From NCBI RefSeq assembly GCF_043789415.1, contig NZ_JBDLLW010000004.1, positions 124,001-188,000 of the forward strand: a stretch of DNA of 64,000 nucleotides, read 5' to 3'. The notes under the pieces are model-generated. The model saw only the letters and a list, made by a program, of their open reading frames with translations. It was not told where the DNA came from and searched no databases. Below, in pieces: positions 7,781 through 16,211 of this stretch. Every line of letters begins with the position of its first letter. The stretch's first letter is position 1. The translations under genes were made by a program, and so were the position numbers. This DNA is from Renibacterium sp043789415. Its GTDB lineage: Bacteria; Actinomycetota; Actinomycetes; Actinomycetales; Micrococcaceae.

Positions 7781-8398
7781 ATGAGCAGCACCCCCCTTAC
7801 CGGGCGCACCGCACGACTGGAGCGGAAAACCTCTGAGTCGTCCGTACTGGTCGAACTAAATCTCGATGGTACCGGGGTCTCCCAGATCGATACCACCGTG
7901 CCCTTCTATGACCATATGCTCACCGCGCTGTCGAAGCATTCGCTGATCGACCTGACCGTCAAAGCCAGCGGGGACACCCAGATCGACGTGCACCACACGG
8001 TAGAGGATGTCGCCATCACGCTCGGTGAAGTGTTGCGCACCGCCCTGGGGAACAAAGCCGGAATCCGGCGCTTCGGTGAGGCCACAGTGCCCCTCGATGA
8101 AGCTCTGGCCCACGCCGTGGTCGATGTTTCCGGGCGTCCCTATCTGGTGCACGGCGGAGAGCCTGCGGGGCAGGAGTATCACCTGATCGGCGGACACTTC
8201 ACCGGTTCATTGACCAGGCACGTTTTCGAAGCGATCACTCTGCACGCTCAGATCTGTCTGCACATGCGGGTGCTCGCGGGCCGAGATCCGCACCATATCG
8301 TCGAAGCGCAGTTCAAAGCTTTCGCCCGTGCCCTGCGTTCCGCTGTGGAGAGCGATCCCAGGGTGGAAGGCGTGCCGTCCACTAAAGGATCGTTGTGA
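7781..8398 (+). CDS. hisB: Imidazoleglycerol-phosphate dehydratase
   Basis: HisB dehydrates imidazoleglycerol phosphate to imidazole-acetol phosphate. The 205-residue monofunctional form has the duplicated metal-binding motifs DHMLTALSKHS, DVHHTVEDVA, DEALAHAVVDVSGRPYL and the C-terminal DPHHIVEAQFKAFARALR. ATG 7781 follows CGAAGGAT; a TTG directly before it is in frame but less likely. The stop overlaps the hisH GTG by 4 nt. Confidence 0.96.
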   Translation: MSSTPLTGRTARLERKTSESSVLVELNLDGTGVSQIDTTVPFYDHMLTALSKHSLIDLTVKASGDTQIDVHHTVEDVAITLGEVLRTALGNKAGIRRFGEATVPLDEALAHAVVDVSGRPYLVHGGEPAGQEYHLIGGHFTGSLTRHVFEAITLHAQICLHMRVLAGRDPHHIVEAQFKAFARALRSAVESDPRVEGVPSTKGSL

Positions 8399-9084
8399 AA
8401 CCTACTGTTACCGTCCTGGATTACGGCTCCGGGAATGTGCGTTCCGCGGTGCGTGCTTTAGAGCGGGCAGGAGCTGAGGTCACCTTGAGTGCCAAGGCCG
8501 CCGATGTCCTGGAAGCCGACGGTCTGGTGGTTCCCGGCGTCGGCGCTTACGAGACCGTGATGAACGAACTCCGGCAGGTCGATGCGCTGCGGATGATCGG
8601 TCGCCGGGTGGCCGGAGGTCGGCCCGTGCTGGCGATCTGCGTGGGCCTGCAGATCCTCTTCGACGCCGGTGTTGAGCACGGCAAACGTACCCAGGGCATG
8701 GGGGAGTGGCCTGGAACCGTTGAGCAACTTCCTGCCGAGGTGCTTCCGCATATGGGCTGGAACACTGTTGAAGCACCGGCCGAAAGCGTGCTCTTCGACG
8801 GGGTGGCCGGTGAACGCTTCTACTTCGTGCACTCCTACGCCGTGCAGGCCTGGGATTTCGATGTCACTCAGCCCAAGATGCGAGCACCGCTGGTCACCTG
8901 GAGTGAGCATGGCAGCCGCTTCATCGCCGCGGTCGAGAACGGACCGTTGAGCGCAACTCAATTCCATCCCGAGAAATCGGGTGACGCCGGCGCCAGACTG
9001 CTCAGCAACTGGGTCGGCGCCCTGCCGAAGAAAACCGGGCCGAGGAAAACCGGCCAATCGAACATCAAAACTGAGGTGCGCTAG
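8395..9084 (+). CDS. hisH: Imidazole glycerol phosphate synthase, glutamine amidotransferase subunit
   Basis: HisH is the glutaminase subunit that feeds ammonia to HisF. The triad is visible: Cys82 in LAICVGLQIL and the His-x-Glu of ATQFHPEKSGD near the C-terminus; VVPGVGAY marks the oxyanion region. The GTG overlaps the hisB stop (GTGA). The C-terminal lysine-rich tail (PKKTGPRKTGQ) is probably flexible. hisF is not in this window. Confidence 0.95.
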   Translation: MKPTVTVLDYGSGNVRSAVRALERAGAEVTLSAKAADVLEADGLVVPGVGAYETVMNELRQVDALRMIGRRVAGGRPVLAICVGLQILFDAGVEHGKRTQGMGEWPGTVEQLPAEVLPHMGWNTVEAPAESVLFDGVAGERFYFVHSYAVQAWDFDVTQPKMRAPLVTWSEHGSRFIAAVENGPLSATQFHPEKSGDAGARLLSNWVGALPKKTGPRKTGQSNIKTEVR

Positions 9085-9237
9085 ATGGTGTCAATTCTGT
9101 TGATGGGCCTCGGCGGCTTGCTGATCGGCGGGGTGATTGCCTTTTGGCAGCAGAAGACTCCTCGCTGGATTCCGATTTCCTTCGGCGTTTTAGCCGTGCT
9201 GGCTCTGCTCGGTGCTTACCTCTTCACGCTCTCTTAA
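9085..9237 (+). CDS. Small two-helix membrane protein between hisH and hisA
   Basis: ATG 9085 follows the hisH stop with no gap (TAG then ATG) and opens a 50-residue frame ending at TAA 9235-9237. It encodes two hydrophobic segments, about residues 3-20 (ILLMGLGGLLIGGVIAF) and 30-48 (PISFGVLAVLALLGAYLF), joined by WQQKTPRW. This helix-turn-helix membrane layout and the tight spacing inside the his operon support a real gene. I recall hypothetical proteins at this place in related genomes, but the function is unknown. Confidence 0.7.
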   Translation: MVSILLMGLGGLLIGGVIAFWQQKTPRWIPISFGVLAVLALLGAYLFTLS

Positions 9238-9264
9238 ACCAGTCCACGACAAAAGGAACGACTG

Positions 9265-10002
9265 ATGAACATTCTTGAACTGCTTCCCGCGGTGGACGTC
9301 GCCGATGGCCAGGCGGTGCGCCTGGTCCAGGGCGAAGCGGGCAGCGAGACAGCCTACGGTGCCCCTCTTGAGGCGGCTCTGGCCTGGCAGAACGATGGGG
9401 CTGAATGGGTTCATCTGGTCGATTTGGACGCTGCTTTCGGCCGCGGATCAAACCTGCCGCTGCTGCGTGAAGTGATTTCCGCGCTCCGGGTCAAAGTGGA
9501 GCTCTCCGGCGGAATCCGGGACGATGCTTCGCTCGAAGGCGCCTTGGAGTTGGGGGCGGAGCGGGTCAATCTGGGAACCGCCGCGCTGGAGGACCCGGAG
9601 TGGACGGCACGTGCCATCAGCCGTTTCGGCGACAAGATCGCGGTCGGCCTGGATGTTCGGGGCACCACTTTGGCCGCCCGCGGCTGGACTCGGGAAGGCG
9701 GGGACCTCTGGGAAGTACTGGCTCGCTTGGAAGATGCAGGCTGCCCCCGGTACGTGGTGACCGACGTCACCAAGGACGGCACTTTGCGCGGGCCCAACCT
9801 CGAACTGCTTCGCGAAGTGCTGGAAAAAACCGGGAAACCGGTGGTCGCCTCGGGCGGGATCTCCAGCCTGCGGGATCTCGAAGAGCTCCGCAGCCTGGTG
9901 CCGCTCGGCCTGGAGGGTGCCATTGTGGGCAAAGCGCTCTATGCTGGCGCGTTTACTCTGCCGCAGGCCCTCGACGTTGCCGGACGCCCTCAGTTCTCGT
10001 GA
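9265..10002 (+). CDS. hisA: HisA/PriA phosphoribosyl isomerase
   Basis: This 245-residue (beta-alpha)8 barrel isomerises ProFAR in histidine synthesis. Catalytic Asp candidates lie in LLPAVDVADGQAVRL and YVVTDVTKDGTLRGPN; phosphate-binding loops LSGGIRDD and VASGGISSL are present. In many actinobacteria the same enzyme (PriA) also does the TrpF step of tryptophan synthesis; whether this copy is bifunctional cannot be read from one window. ATG 9265 follows AAAGGAACGACTG. Its stop overlaps the GTG of the next gene. Confidence 0.93.
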   Translation: MNILELLPAVDVADGQAVRLVQGEAGSETAYGAPLEAALAWQNDGAEWVHLVDLDAAFGRGSNLPLLREVISALRVKVELSGGIRDDASLEGALELGAERVNLGTAALEDPEWTARAISRFGDKIAVGLDVRGTTLAARGWTREGGDLWEVLARLEDAGCPRYVVTDVTKDGTLRGPNLELLREVLEKTGKPVVASGGISSLRDLEELRSLVPLGLEGAIVGKALYAGAFTLPQALDVAGRPQFS

Positions 10003-10949
10003 CCGGATCGCAGCCGAGGGACTTGCCGGCGCATATTGCCGCGGCACTGCAAGGAGCCGGTGGTGAGAGCGATACCGCGGGTCAGCCCTGGGCAGGCCGT
10101 GAACTGCACGGTCAATACCATCAGTTCGATGCCGACGAAGGTGCTGCTGATCCTGCTCTGGAGTCGGCGCTGAAAGCCCTGATCTCCGGGATGACGGATG
10201 AAGCAGCCGTGGTGCAGAGCCTGAGCCAGGCGAGGGTTTTCGTACCGATCGTCGCCGAAGTCGCGCAGAGCGAAGCCGGGCCGCACGGTTTGCACAGTGA
10301 CAAGGAATCCGAGATGGCCCTGGTGAGCGTGCAGGCTCCGGATGGTCGCCGCGCACTGCCGGTTTTCAGTGATATTCAGCGGCTGCAGGCCTGGCATCCG
10401 CAGGCCAGACCGGTTGCGGTGTACGCGCCCCGGGCCGCGCTCTCCGCGGTGGCCGAAGAGGCCCAATTGCTGGTGCTCGATCCCGGTGCCGAATTCACTT
10501 TTGTGGTGCGGCGTCCAGCGGTCTGGGCCTTGGCCCAGCAAAAGCCGTGGCTGCCCAGTTATCTGGATGGTGCTCTCCATGCCAGGGTGCGCGAGATCGT
10601 AGAGCAGACCGGCGATGAACTGGTGGCTCAGTCACCGGCAGCGAGCCGAAAGGAAGCGACGACGTCGGCCGCCATACCTCTGCTGCGCGGGCTGGATGTG
10701 CTTCCCGGCTCGGGGATCAGGGCTCGCACCGCAGGGATCGCTGCGGCTCCCGTCGCTGTCGCTGGTGGCGGGATCGGCCCGGAGCTCAGATTGGTGCTGC
10801 TGCTGGGGGCCGGTCTGCAACAAGGTGAGCTGAACGAACTGGTGGCGGGTTTACAACGCCGCTTGGCCGAGGATTCACTGTTTGCAGAACTGGTCGACTC
10901 ATTAGAAATCAGCATTCAGGGTATTGAAAGCGAGGAGGGCGCGCAGTGA
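9999..10949 (+). CDS. SseB-family protein
   Basis: The GTG at 9999 overlaps the hisA stop (GTGA) and gives 316 residues. The core around residues 60-190 (LSQARVFVPIVAEV, MALVSVQAPDGRRALPVFSDIQRLQAW, PVAVYAPRAALSAVAEEAQLLVLDPG) matches the SseB domain, a fold of poorly defined function found next to hisA in actinobacteria. The C-terminal part (GAGLQQGELNELVAGLQRR) resembles the second SseB-like region. The open frame upstream to 9600 lies inside hisA and is not part of the gene. Confidence 0.8.
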   Translation: MTGSQPRDLPAHIAAALQGAGGESDTAGQPWAGRELHGQYHQFDADEGAADPALESALKALISGMTDEAAVVQSLSQARVFVPIVAEVAQSEAGPHGLHSDKESEMALVSVQAPDGRRALPVFSDIQRLQAWHPQARPVAVYAPRAALSAVAEEAQLLVLDPGAEFTFVVRRPAVWALAQQKPWLPSYLDGALHARVREIVEQTGDELVAQSPAASRKEATTSAAIPLLRGLDVLPGSGIRARTAGIAAAPVAVAGGGIGPELRLVLLLGAGLQQGELNELVAGLQRRLAEDSLFAELVDSLEISIQGIESEEGAQ

Positions 10950-12238
10950 ATTTTCGACAGTACGGGCAACTGCTTCGGGTTCCTGCGCTGCGTCAGTTGC
11001 TTCTGGTGGCCATGCTGGCCCGTATTCCGCACTCCGCCTCAGCTGTGGTGCTCACCTTGCATGTGGTGAACAATCTGGGTCTCGACTATGCCTCCGCCGG
11101 TATGGTGGGGGCAGCGGTCACCGTGGGCATAGCTTTCGGCGGCCCTTGGCGCGGTCGGCTCGTGGACACCAAAGGCCTGCGCAGGGCGGTGCTGCCCTCC
11201 ATTGTGAGCGAAGTGGTGATCTGGTCGATCGCTCCTTTCCTGACCTATCAGTTACTCTTGGTCGCCGCGCTGGTCGGCGGGGCACTGGCGGTGCCGATCT
11301 TCAGCGTGGTGCGGCAGGCTCTGGGCGTCATGGTGCCCGCTGAACAACGCAGAACCGCCTATGCCCTGGACTCAATCGGTGCTGAGCTGACCTTCATGAT
11401 CGGCCCGGCAGCCGGTGTCGCCTTGGCGACTATCAATACGGTGCCGGCCCTGATCGTTATCGGCGTTGCAGCCTCTCTGGCAGGGGTGCTGCTTTTCTGG
11501 TTCAACCCGCCCACTCGGAGCGGCCAGCCCGGCAGCTATCAGGCTGATGTCGCAGACGCCGTTGATTCTTTCGAAGAGCTCTCCCCGGCGGAAGCCGCCA
11601 GTAGTACTTCTTCGGCGGCAACCAGCCCGTTGAGCAGAATCCTGAGTCCCTTCAAAGGGCAACTGAACTGGCTCAACGTAGCGGTGCTCGCGGTGCTCGC
11701 CGCCTCGGTGGGAGTGGGCATGACGCTCACCGGAACAGATATCGGAATCGTCGCGGTGCTGCGAGAGCACGATCAGCAGCCGACCATCGGCATCGTCTTC
11801 GTCTTCTGGTGCGCTGCTTCGATTGTGGGTGGTTTGATCTACGGCGCCCTGCACCGGAAGATCAATCCGCTCTGGTTGCTCGCCTTGATGGCCGCGCTGA
11901 CCATACCGATGGGCTTCGCCACCGATACCTGGGCACTGGCCCTGCTGAGCGTGCTACCGGGTTTGCTGTGCGCGCCGGTACTCTCGGCGAGTTCGGAGTG
12001 GATAGCCAACCTGGTTCCCGAGGAACGTCGTGGCGAGGCGATGGGGTGGTACGGCTCCGCGATCACGCTGGGCAGTGCGATGGGTGCACCGCTCGCGGGT
12101 GCAGCGATCGACTGGGTTGGTCCGTGGGGAGGCTTTGGCTCAGTGGGCGTCATCTCTGCCCTCCTCGCCCTGCTGGGACTGGCCGCCCAGTGGCTACGCC
12201 GTCGTCCTTCGACTGCCGCAAGCAGCCAGCTCGGCTAG
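10946..12238 (+). CDS. MFS transporter
   Basis: This 430-residue protein has about 12 hydrophobic segments and a charged central loop (about 190-235) between two six-helix halves. The helix 2-3 loop reads GGPWRGRLVDTKGLRR, the MFS motif A position. It is probably a proton-driven exporter; the substrate is unknown. The GTG overlaps the SseB-like gene stop by 4 nt, so it is the last gene of the his-containing operon. It ends 6 bp before the convergent epimerase gene. Confidence 0.88.
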   Translation: MNFRQYGQLLRVPALRQLLLVAMLARIPHSASAVVLTLHVVNNLGLDYASAGMVGAAVTVGIAFGGPWRGRLVDTKGLRRAVLPSIVSEVVIWSIAPFLTYQLLLVAALVGGALAVPIFSVVRQALGVMVPAEQRRTAYALDSIGAELTFMIGPAAGVALATINTVPALIVIGVAASLAGVLLFWFNPPTRSGQPGSYQADVADAVDSFEELSPAEAASSTSSAATSPLSRILSPFKGQLNWLNVAVLAVLAASVGVGMTLTGTDIGIVAVLREHDQQPTIGIVFVFWCAASIVGGLIYGALHRKINPLWLLALMAALTIPMGFATDTWALALLSVLPGLLCAPVLSASSEWIANLVPEERRGEAMGWYGSAITLGSAMGAPLAGAAIDWVGPWGGFGSVGVISALLALLGLAAQWLRRRPSTAASSQLG

Positions 12239-12244
12239 CTCTGG

Positions 12245-13165
12245 CTAGAGAGCCTTGATCGAGTCCAGGGTAGTGTGTAAAGCCTGCTCAAAGGGGGTGG
12301 CCCGGAGGCCGAAGCGCTCTTCGGTCTCGGTGGAATCCGCGATGAATTCATGAGTGAACTGGTAACTGCTAGCGGCTACTTCACGCATCCGGGGATTGAA
12401 CAGGCCCATGCCACGCAATACCCAGCCGGGAATGCCGATGACCTTGCCCTGTACCCCGCTGAGTTCCGCAACCTGATCAGCGATCCGCAGCCTGCTGTCA
12501 TGGCTGGAATGCGGGGTGACCCAGGCTCTGCTCAAGGCATCTTCTTCCCGCGCGACAGCGATCAAGGTCTCGGCGATGTCCGGTAAATAGGCCCAGCTGT
12601 GCTTGAGTGAGGGGTCACCCACCACCTGAGTGGTCTTTCCCTCCAGCAGCGGTCCGAAAAAACGATCTCCCAGATGCGCATTGACCGATGACCCCGGGCC
12701 GAAATAATCGCTGGCGCGTACCTCTGCAGCGCGGATATCACCCTTTTCCTGCGCAGACAGCAGGCTCTGCCACAGCTCGGCGCGAATCTGCCCCTTGCTG
12801 TCGTGGGGATTGAAGGGGGTTTGGGCGGTCATTGCGCCATCGGGGACGCCGTAGGCATAGAGATTGCCCATTAAGACGATCTTTGCCCCAGTGGCCTTGG
12901 CAGCTGCGATGGCTGCTCGGCCGATCGGCGGCCATTCCTCGGCCCAGGTGTGATACGGCGGATTGGTGCAGATGAAGAGCGTCTCAGAGCCTCGAACGGC
13001 CTCGGTCAAGGCATGAGCATCCGAGCCGTTGACCACGACGGCGGTTGCCCCGGCCACTGGGGTGCCCCGGCGGCTGCCGATGAGGACCTGATCTCCCGCA
13101 GCGCTGAGTTGTCTTGCCAGTTCCGCGCCGATCAGACCTGCGCCGAGAATGAATTGCTGTGCCAC
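12245..13165 (-). CDS. NAD(P)-dependent epimerase/dehydratase-like protein
   Basis: From GTG 13165 (TGGAGGAATC upstream) the product is 306 residues starting MAQQFILGAGLIGAELARQL, a Rossmann GxGxxG dinucleotide-binding motif. Later segments (VLMGNLYAYGVPDG, RASDYFGPGS, HSWAYLPDIAETL) match extended SDR/NAD-dependent epimerases. A longer frame to 13285 crosses the operators and is rejected. It is divergent from a TetR regulator whose candidate operators sit in the shared promoter, so it is probably that regulator's target. The substrate is unknown. Confidence 0.85.
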   Translation of the reverse strand: MAQQFILGAGLIGAELARQLSAAGDQVLIGSRRGTPVAGATAVVVNGSDAHALTEAVRGSETLFICTNPPYHTWAEEWPPIGRAAIAAAKATGAKIVLMGNLYAYGVPDGAMTAQTPFNPHDSKGQIRAELWQSLLSAQEKGDIRAAEVRASDYFGPGSSVNAHLGDRFFGPLLEGKTTQVVGDPSLKHSWAYLPDIAETLIAVAREEDALSRAWVTPHSSHDSRLRIADQVAELSGVQGKVIGIPGWVLRGMGLFNPRMREVAASSYQFTHEFIADSTETEERFGLRATPFEQALHTTLDSIKAL

Positions 13166-13191
13166 GATTCCTCCAAAGATTTTCAGTTTGA

Positions 13192-13206
13192 GAGAGCAGT
13201 GCTCTC
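13192..13206. promoter_or_regulatory. Palindromic operator 1 in the epimerase-TetR intergenic region
   Basis: GAGAGCAGTGCTCTC is a perfect 15-bp palindrome with a single-base centre. Its core GAGCAGTGCTC recurs at 13242. Both lie between the divergent starts, as expected for a TetR-family binding site. Confidence 0.7.
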
Positions 13207-13241
13207 GAAATGAGATTAGCGGATGTTTCAACATAAAACAA

Positions 13242-13252
13242 GAGCAGTGCTC
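13242..13252. promoter_or_regulatory. Palindromic operator 2 in the epimerase-TetR intergenic region
   Basis: GAGCAGTGCTC repeats the core of operator 1, with centres 48 bp apart and therefore on roughly the same helix face if the pitch is 10.5 bp. It lies 40 bp before the tetR start. Confidence 0.65.
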
Positions 13253-13291
13253 ACGTTTGTAATCATCGCTCTCTAATGGCACCATAGTTCT

Positions 13292-14005
13292 ATGCAGGAT
13301 TCAGCGGATCAAGTGGTTCAGGGGATGCGAGGGGTGCGTGCCCGGGCCCGTGAACAGGTGCTCTCGGAGATCATCTCGATCGCTGAGCTGCAATTGCGGC
13401 AACGAGGGGCTTCTGAGCTCTCGCTGCGCGCTATCGCTCGCGAGCTGGGAATGGTTTCTTCGGCCATCTATCGCTATTTTCCGAGCGCAGATGCCCTGCT
13501 GACCACACTGATCATCAGGGCGTATAACGATCTGGCTGATGCTGCCGAGGCGGCTTTGCAGGCTAAAGGCGGTGATTCCTCGCTGCGACGGTATTTGGCG
13601 GTCTGTCACGGCTGCCGGGACTGGGCGCTGGAGAATCCGCAGCGATTCGCGCTAATCTACGGTACTCCGATACCCGGTTATGTCGCCCCCAGGGAAACGA
13701 TTGACCCAGCGACCAGGGTGGCCAGATTGTTGATGTCGACCATTGAGCTGAATCGGCCCGCTCCACAATTTTCCGAGGCCGCGGACTGGGCGGCGGAGCG
13801 ATCTCAACTTGCGCTCAAGCTCTCCGAGGTCGTCGGCGAAGAGGTCGACGGCGATCAGATCGCGGCCGGCGTGGCGGGCTGGAATCAGCTCTTCGGCTTA
13901 CTGAGCTTCGAGTTGTTCGGGCATTTCGTCGGTTCGGTAACGGATAACCGGAGTTATTTCGACGCCGTGATGCTGCACTGGGGCAGGCATCTCGGCCTGG
14001 ACTAG
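13292..14005 (+). CDS. TetR/AcrR family transcriptional regulator
   Basis: The 237-residue protein has a TetR helix-turn-helix at about residues 25-70 (LRQRGASELSLRAIARELGM then SSAIYRYFPSADALL), followed by an all-helical ligand domain of the WHG/TetR_C_33 type. It is divergent from the epimerase gene and is expected to repress that promoter and its own through the GAGCAGTGCTC palindromes. The ligand is unknown. Confidence 0.9.
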   Translation: MQDSADQVVQGMRGVRARAREQVLSEIISIAELQLRQRGASELSLRAIARELGMVSSAIYRYFPSADALLTTLIIRAYNDLADAAEAALQAKGGDSSLRRYLAVCHGCRDWALENPQRFALIYGTPIPGYVAPRETIDPATRVARLLMSTIELNRPAPQFSEAADWAAERSQLALKLSEVVGEEVDGDQIAAGVAGWNQLFGLLSFELFGHFVGSVTDNRSYFDAVMLHWGRHLGLD

Positions 14006-14040
14006 CCGCGGTTCGGGCCATTCCGATCCCTCACTCCTTA

Positions 14041-14133
14041 ACCAGCTATCCCACTGAGTGGTGCAGATGTTCTGGAAGTTCTGTTTTTGGTGTCGTAGCT
14101 GACCCTCCAGTAACACTGGGTGGGACGGCTGGA
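14041..14133. repeat. 93-bp terminal-inverted-repeat element, copy A
   Basis: Left end ACCAGCTATCCCACTGAGTG; the right end read in reverse complement is TCCAGCCGTCCCACCCAGTG. The interior shares TGCAGATGTT and CCAGTAA with copy C. It lies between the convergent tetR and DUF1844 genes. No coding capacity. Confidence 0.85.
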
Positions 14134-14179
14134 CCAGGTTGGAGGGGTTTTGATTTGGCGTTGAGTGGTGGCTGCTGAG

Positions 14180-14545
14180 TTAGTTGACCGGGCCGGTGAA
14201 TTTCTCGCCTGGGCCCTGGCCCGGGGCATCAGGAAAAGCTGATGCCTCACGGAAGGCGAGTTGCAGGGAGCGCAGTCCATCGCGCAAGGGTCCGGCGTGC
14301 TGGCTGCCGATTTCGGGGGCAGCGGCGGTGACGAAACCGGCGAGAGAGGTGATCAGCTTACGCGCCTCATCGAGATCCTTGAGAGATTCCGCCTCCGGTC
14401 CTTCGGCCAGACCGACTTTGACCGCGGCCGCACTCATCAAGTGCACCGCAGCGGTATTGATCACTTCGATCGCAGGTACCTCAGCGATATCGCGGATCAC
14501 CGCGGCTTGTCTGTCGGGGGTCAGATTATCCTCAGGGCTGCTCAT
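14180..14545 (-). CDS. DUF1844 domain protein
   Basis: This 121-residue protein contains IEVINTAAVHLMSAAAVKVGL and LDEARKLITSLAGFVTAA, the typical DUF1844 helices. Genes of this family regularly lie beside infC in actinobacteria, as here where it is divergent from infC. Function is unknown. The last 30 residues are a loose Pro/Gly-rich tail. Confidence 0.85.
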   Translation of the reverse strand: MSSPEDNLTPDRQAAVIRDIAEVPAIEVINTAAVHLMSAAAVKVGLAEGPEAESLKDLDEARKLITSLAGFVTAAAPEIGSQHAGPLRDGLRSLQLAFREASAFPDAPGQGPGEKFTGPVN

Positions 14546-14746
14546 ACTGCTAAGCTTGTCATAGACCGGCTGGAAGTCGCTATTTTCCCGTGTCCATCTG
14601 AAAGCAGATTGACTGGAATGAACGACCGCCAGCTAGCAAGCGGAGTTCTCTCCCACCTGTCGACCCGAATGCCTTGCTCCAACGGCAAGCCGGAGTTGCC
14701 GGGTATAGGTCGGTCGCCCGGTTCTGACTGGGTGAGCCGTATCTTT

Positions 14747-14780
14747 GAGGCCTTCGATTGCACCGGCAATCGGAGGCCTT
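14747..14780 (+). promoter_or_regulatory. Strong hairpin in the infC leader (candidate attenuator)
   Basis: Positions 14747-14761 pair with 14766-14780 around an ACCG loop; the inner stem is CGATTGC/GCAATCG extended by GGCCTT/GAGGCC with G-U pairs. CTCTTAT follows. It ends about 50 nt before the infC AUU start, in a 286-nt leader. infC-rpmI-rplT operons are often controlled in the leader by IF3, L20 or attenuation, so a regulatory role is likely, but the mechanism is inference. Confidence 0.6.
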
Positions 14781-14831
14781 CTCTTATGCCCGGTGTCTGA
14801 ACATCACGCAAAAGACATACAGGAGTCACAC

Positions 14832-15845
14832 ATTAGCGAGCCACGAATCAATGATCGAATCCGCGTCCCGGAGGTGCGGTTGGTTGGACCAGCTGGCGAA
14901 CAGGTCGGCATTGTCCGTATAGAGGATGCCCTGCGCCTAGCCGCTGAGTCAGATCTGGATCTTGTTGAGGTTGCACCGATGGCTAAGCCGCCGGTCGCTA
15001 AACTTATGGATTTTGGTAAGTACAAATACGAAGCTGCCGTCAAGGCACGCGAAGCCCGGAAGAATCAGACGAATACGGTTCTGAAGGAAATTCGCTTCCG
15101 GCTCAAGATTGACAAGCACGATTATGAGACCAAGACCGGTCACGCCCTGCGCTTCCTTGGTGCGGGTGACAAGGTCAAAGCCATGATCCAGTTCCGTGGT
15201 CGTGAGCAGCAGCGTCCTGAGATGGGCATCCGTCTCTTGCAGCGCTTCGCTGATGACGTCGCTGAGGTCGGTGTGGTGGAGTCCACTCCACGGATCGACG
15301 GCCGCAATATGGTGATGGTGATCGGTCCTTTGAAGAACAAGGCCGAGGCGAAAGCCGAGGCCCGTCGTGCCGCTCAGCGTGCTGAAGCGAAAGCGGCCAA
15401 TGAGGCCAAAGTCAAGATCGACGTCGAAGGCTCCGGCCCGATGACGCAGAGCCTTGGAGATTTGCTGCCGGAGGCACTCAAGCCGAAGGCCGAGCCAGAA
15501 GCTGAGACAGCCGTGGAAGAAGAGATCATTGAGGTCTTGGAAGCCCCGGTGGTTGAAGCCGAGGTGGAAGAGAAGGAAGCTGCTGAGGTGGTGGAGGAGC
15601 CTGCTGTTAAGCCTGCTGCCGCCAAGCCAGCCGCTGCCAAGCCCGCAGCTAAGGCTGTGAGTTCGGCCGCTAAGCCTGCGGCAGCCAAACCGGCCGCTGC
15701 TAAGCCGGTGGCTAAGCCCGTTGCGGCCAAGCCGGTAGCTGCAAAACCAGTTGCTGCTAAGCCAGCGGCCGCTGCTAAGCCGGCGGCCCCGCGCAGTGCA
15801 GCCAAGCCGGCAGCCAGCCGGAGCACCAAAGATTCAACTGAATAG
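14832..15845 (+). CDS. infC: Translation initiation factor IF-3 with AUU start and long AAKP-rich tail
   Basis: IF-3 binds the 30S subunit and checks the start codon. The family N-terminus ISEPRINDRIRVPEVRLVG begins exactly at ATT 14832, with AGGAG 6 nt upstream; no ATG or GTG fits. IF3-N covers about 1-70 and IF3-C about 75-175 (IKEIRFRL-like, DKHDYETKTGHALRFL, FRGRE). After that comes an extra tail of about 160 residues: acidic first (EEEIIEVLE), then about 80 residues of AAKP/AKPVA repeats. The usual length is 170-200 residues. An upstream in-frame ATG (14745) lies in the leader hairpin and is rejected. rpmI and rplT follow. Confidence 0.95.
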   Translation: MSEPRINDRIRVPEVRLVGPAGEQVGIVRIEDALRLAAESDLDLVEVAPMAKPPVAKLMDFGKYKYEAAVKAREARKNQTNTVLKEIRFRLKIDKHDYETKTGHALRFLGAGDKVKAMIQFRGREQQRPEMGIRLLQRFADDVAEVGVVESTPRIDGRNMVMVIGPLKNKAEAKAEARRAAQRAEAKAANEAKVKIDVEGSGPMTQSLGDLLPEALKPKAEPEAETAVEEEIIEVLEAPVVEAEVEEKEAAEVVEEPAVKPAAAKPAAAKPAAKAVSSAAKPAAAKPAAAKPVAKPVAAKPVAAKPVAAKPAAAAKPAAPRSAAKPAASRSTKDSTE

Positions 15846-15923
15846 TCAATACCCAGAGCTTCGCCCCGATCCATTGAACGGTGGCATAGCGTAGCGAGAG
15901 CACAATGAAGGAGATCGGTTCCC

Positions 15924-16118
15924 ATGCCGAAGATGAAGACCCACAGCGGCGCCAAGAAGCGCTTCAAGCTGACCGGTAGCGGAAAGCTCAAGCGCCAGCA
16001 GGCGAACCGCCGCCACTACCTGGAGCACAAGCCGACCACGTTGACTCGTCGTCTGGCAGCGGACAAGATCGTTGCCCCGGCTGATGCCAAGAACATCAAG
16101 AAGATGCTGGGCATCTAA
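15924..16118 (+). CDS. rpmI: 50S ribosomal protein L35
   Basis: The 64-residue basic protein begins MPKMKTHSGAKKRFKLTGSG and contains RRHYLEHKPTTLTRRL, which is diagnostic of bL35. ATG 15924 follows AAGGAGATCGGTTCCC. It lies between infC and rplT as in most bacteria. Confidence 0.97.
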   Translation: MPKMKTHSGAKKRFKLTGSGKLKRQQANRRHYLEHKPTTLTRRLAADKIVAPADAKNIKKMLGI

Positions 16119-16211
16119 CACCAACTAATCGGCCGCCCAGGCGGTGAAAACCATCCCGAGGCGCTGCCAACTATGCAGCGGACCGGGAGTATGACATGAA
16201 TGGAGACGCAC

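Noticed and set aside
9600..9998. Long 5' extension of the SseB-like reading frame
   Set aside because: It lies entirely within hisA in another frame; GTG 9999 overlapping the hisA stop gives the family-like protein.
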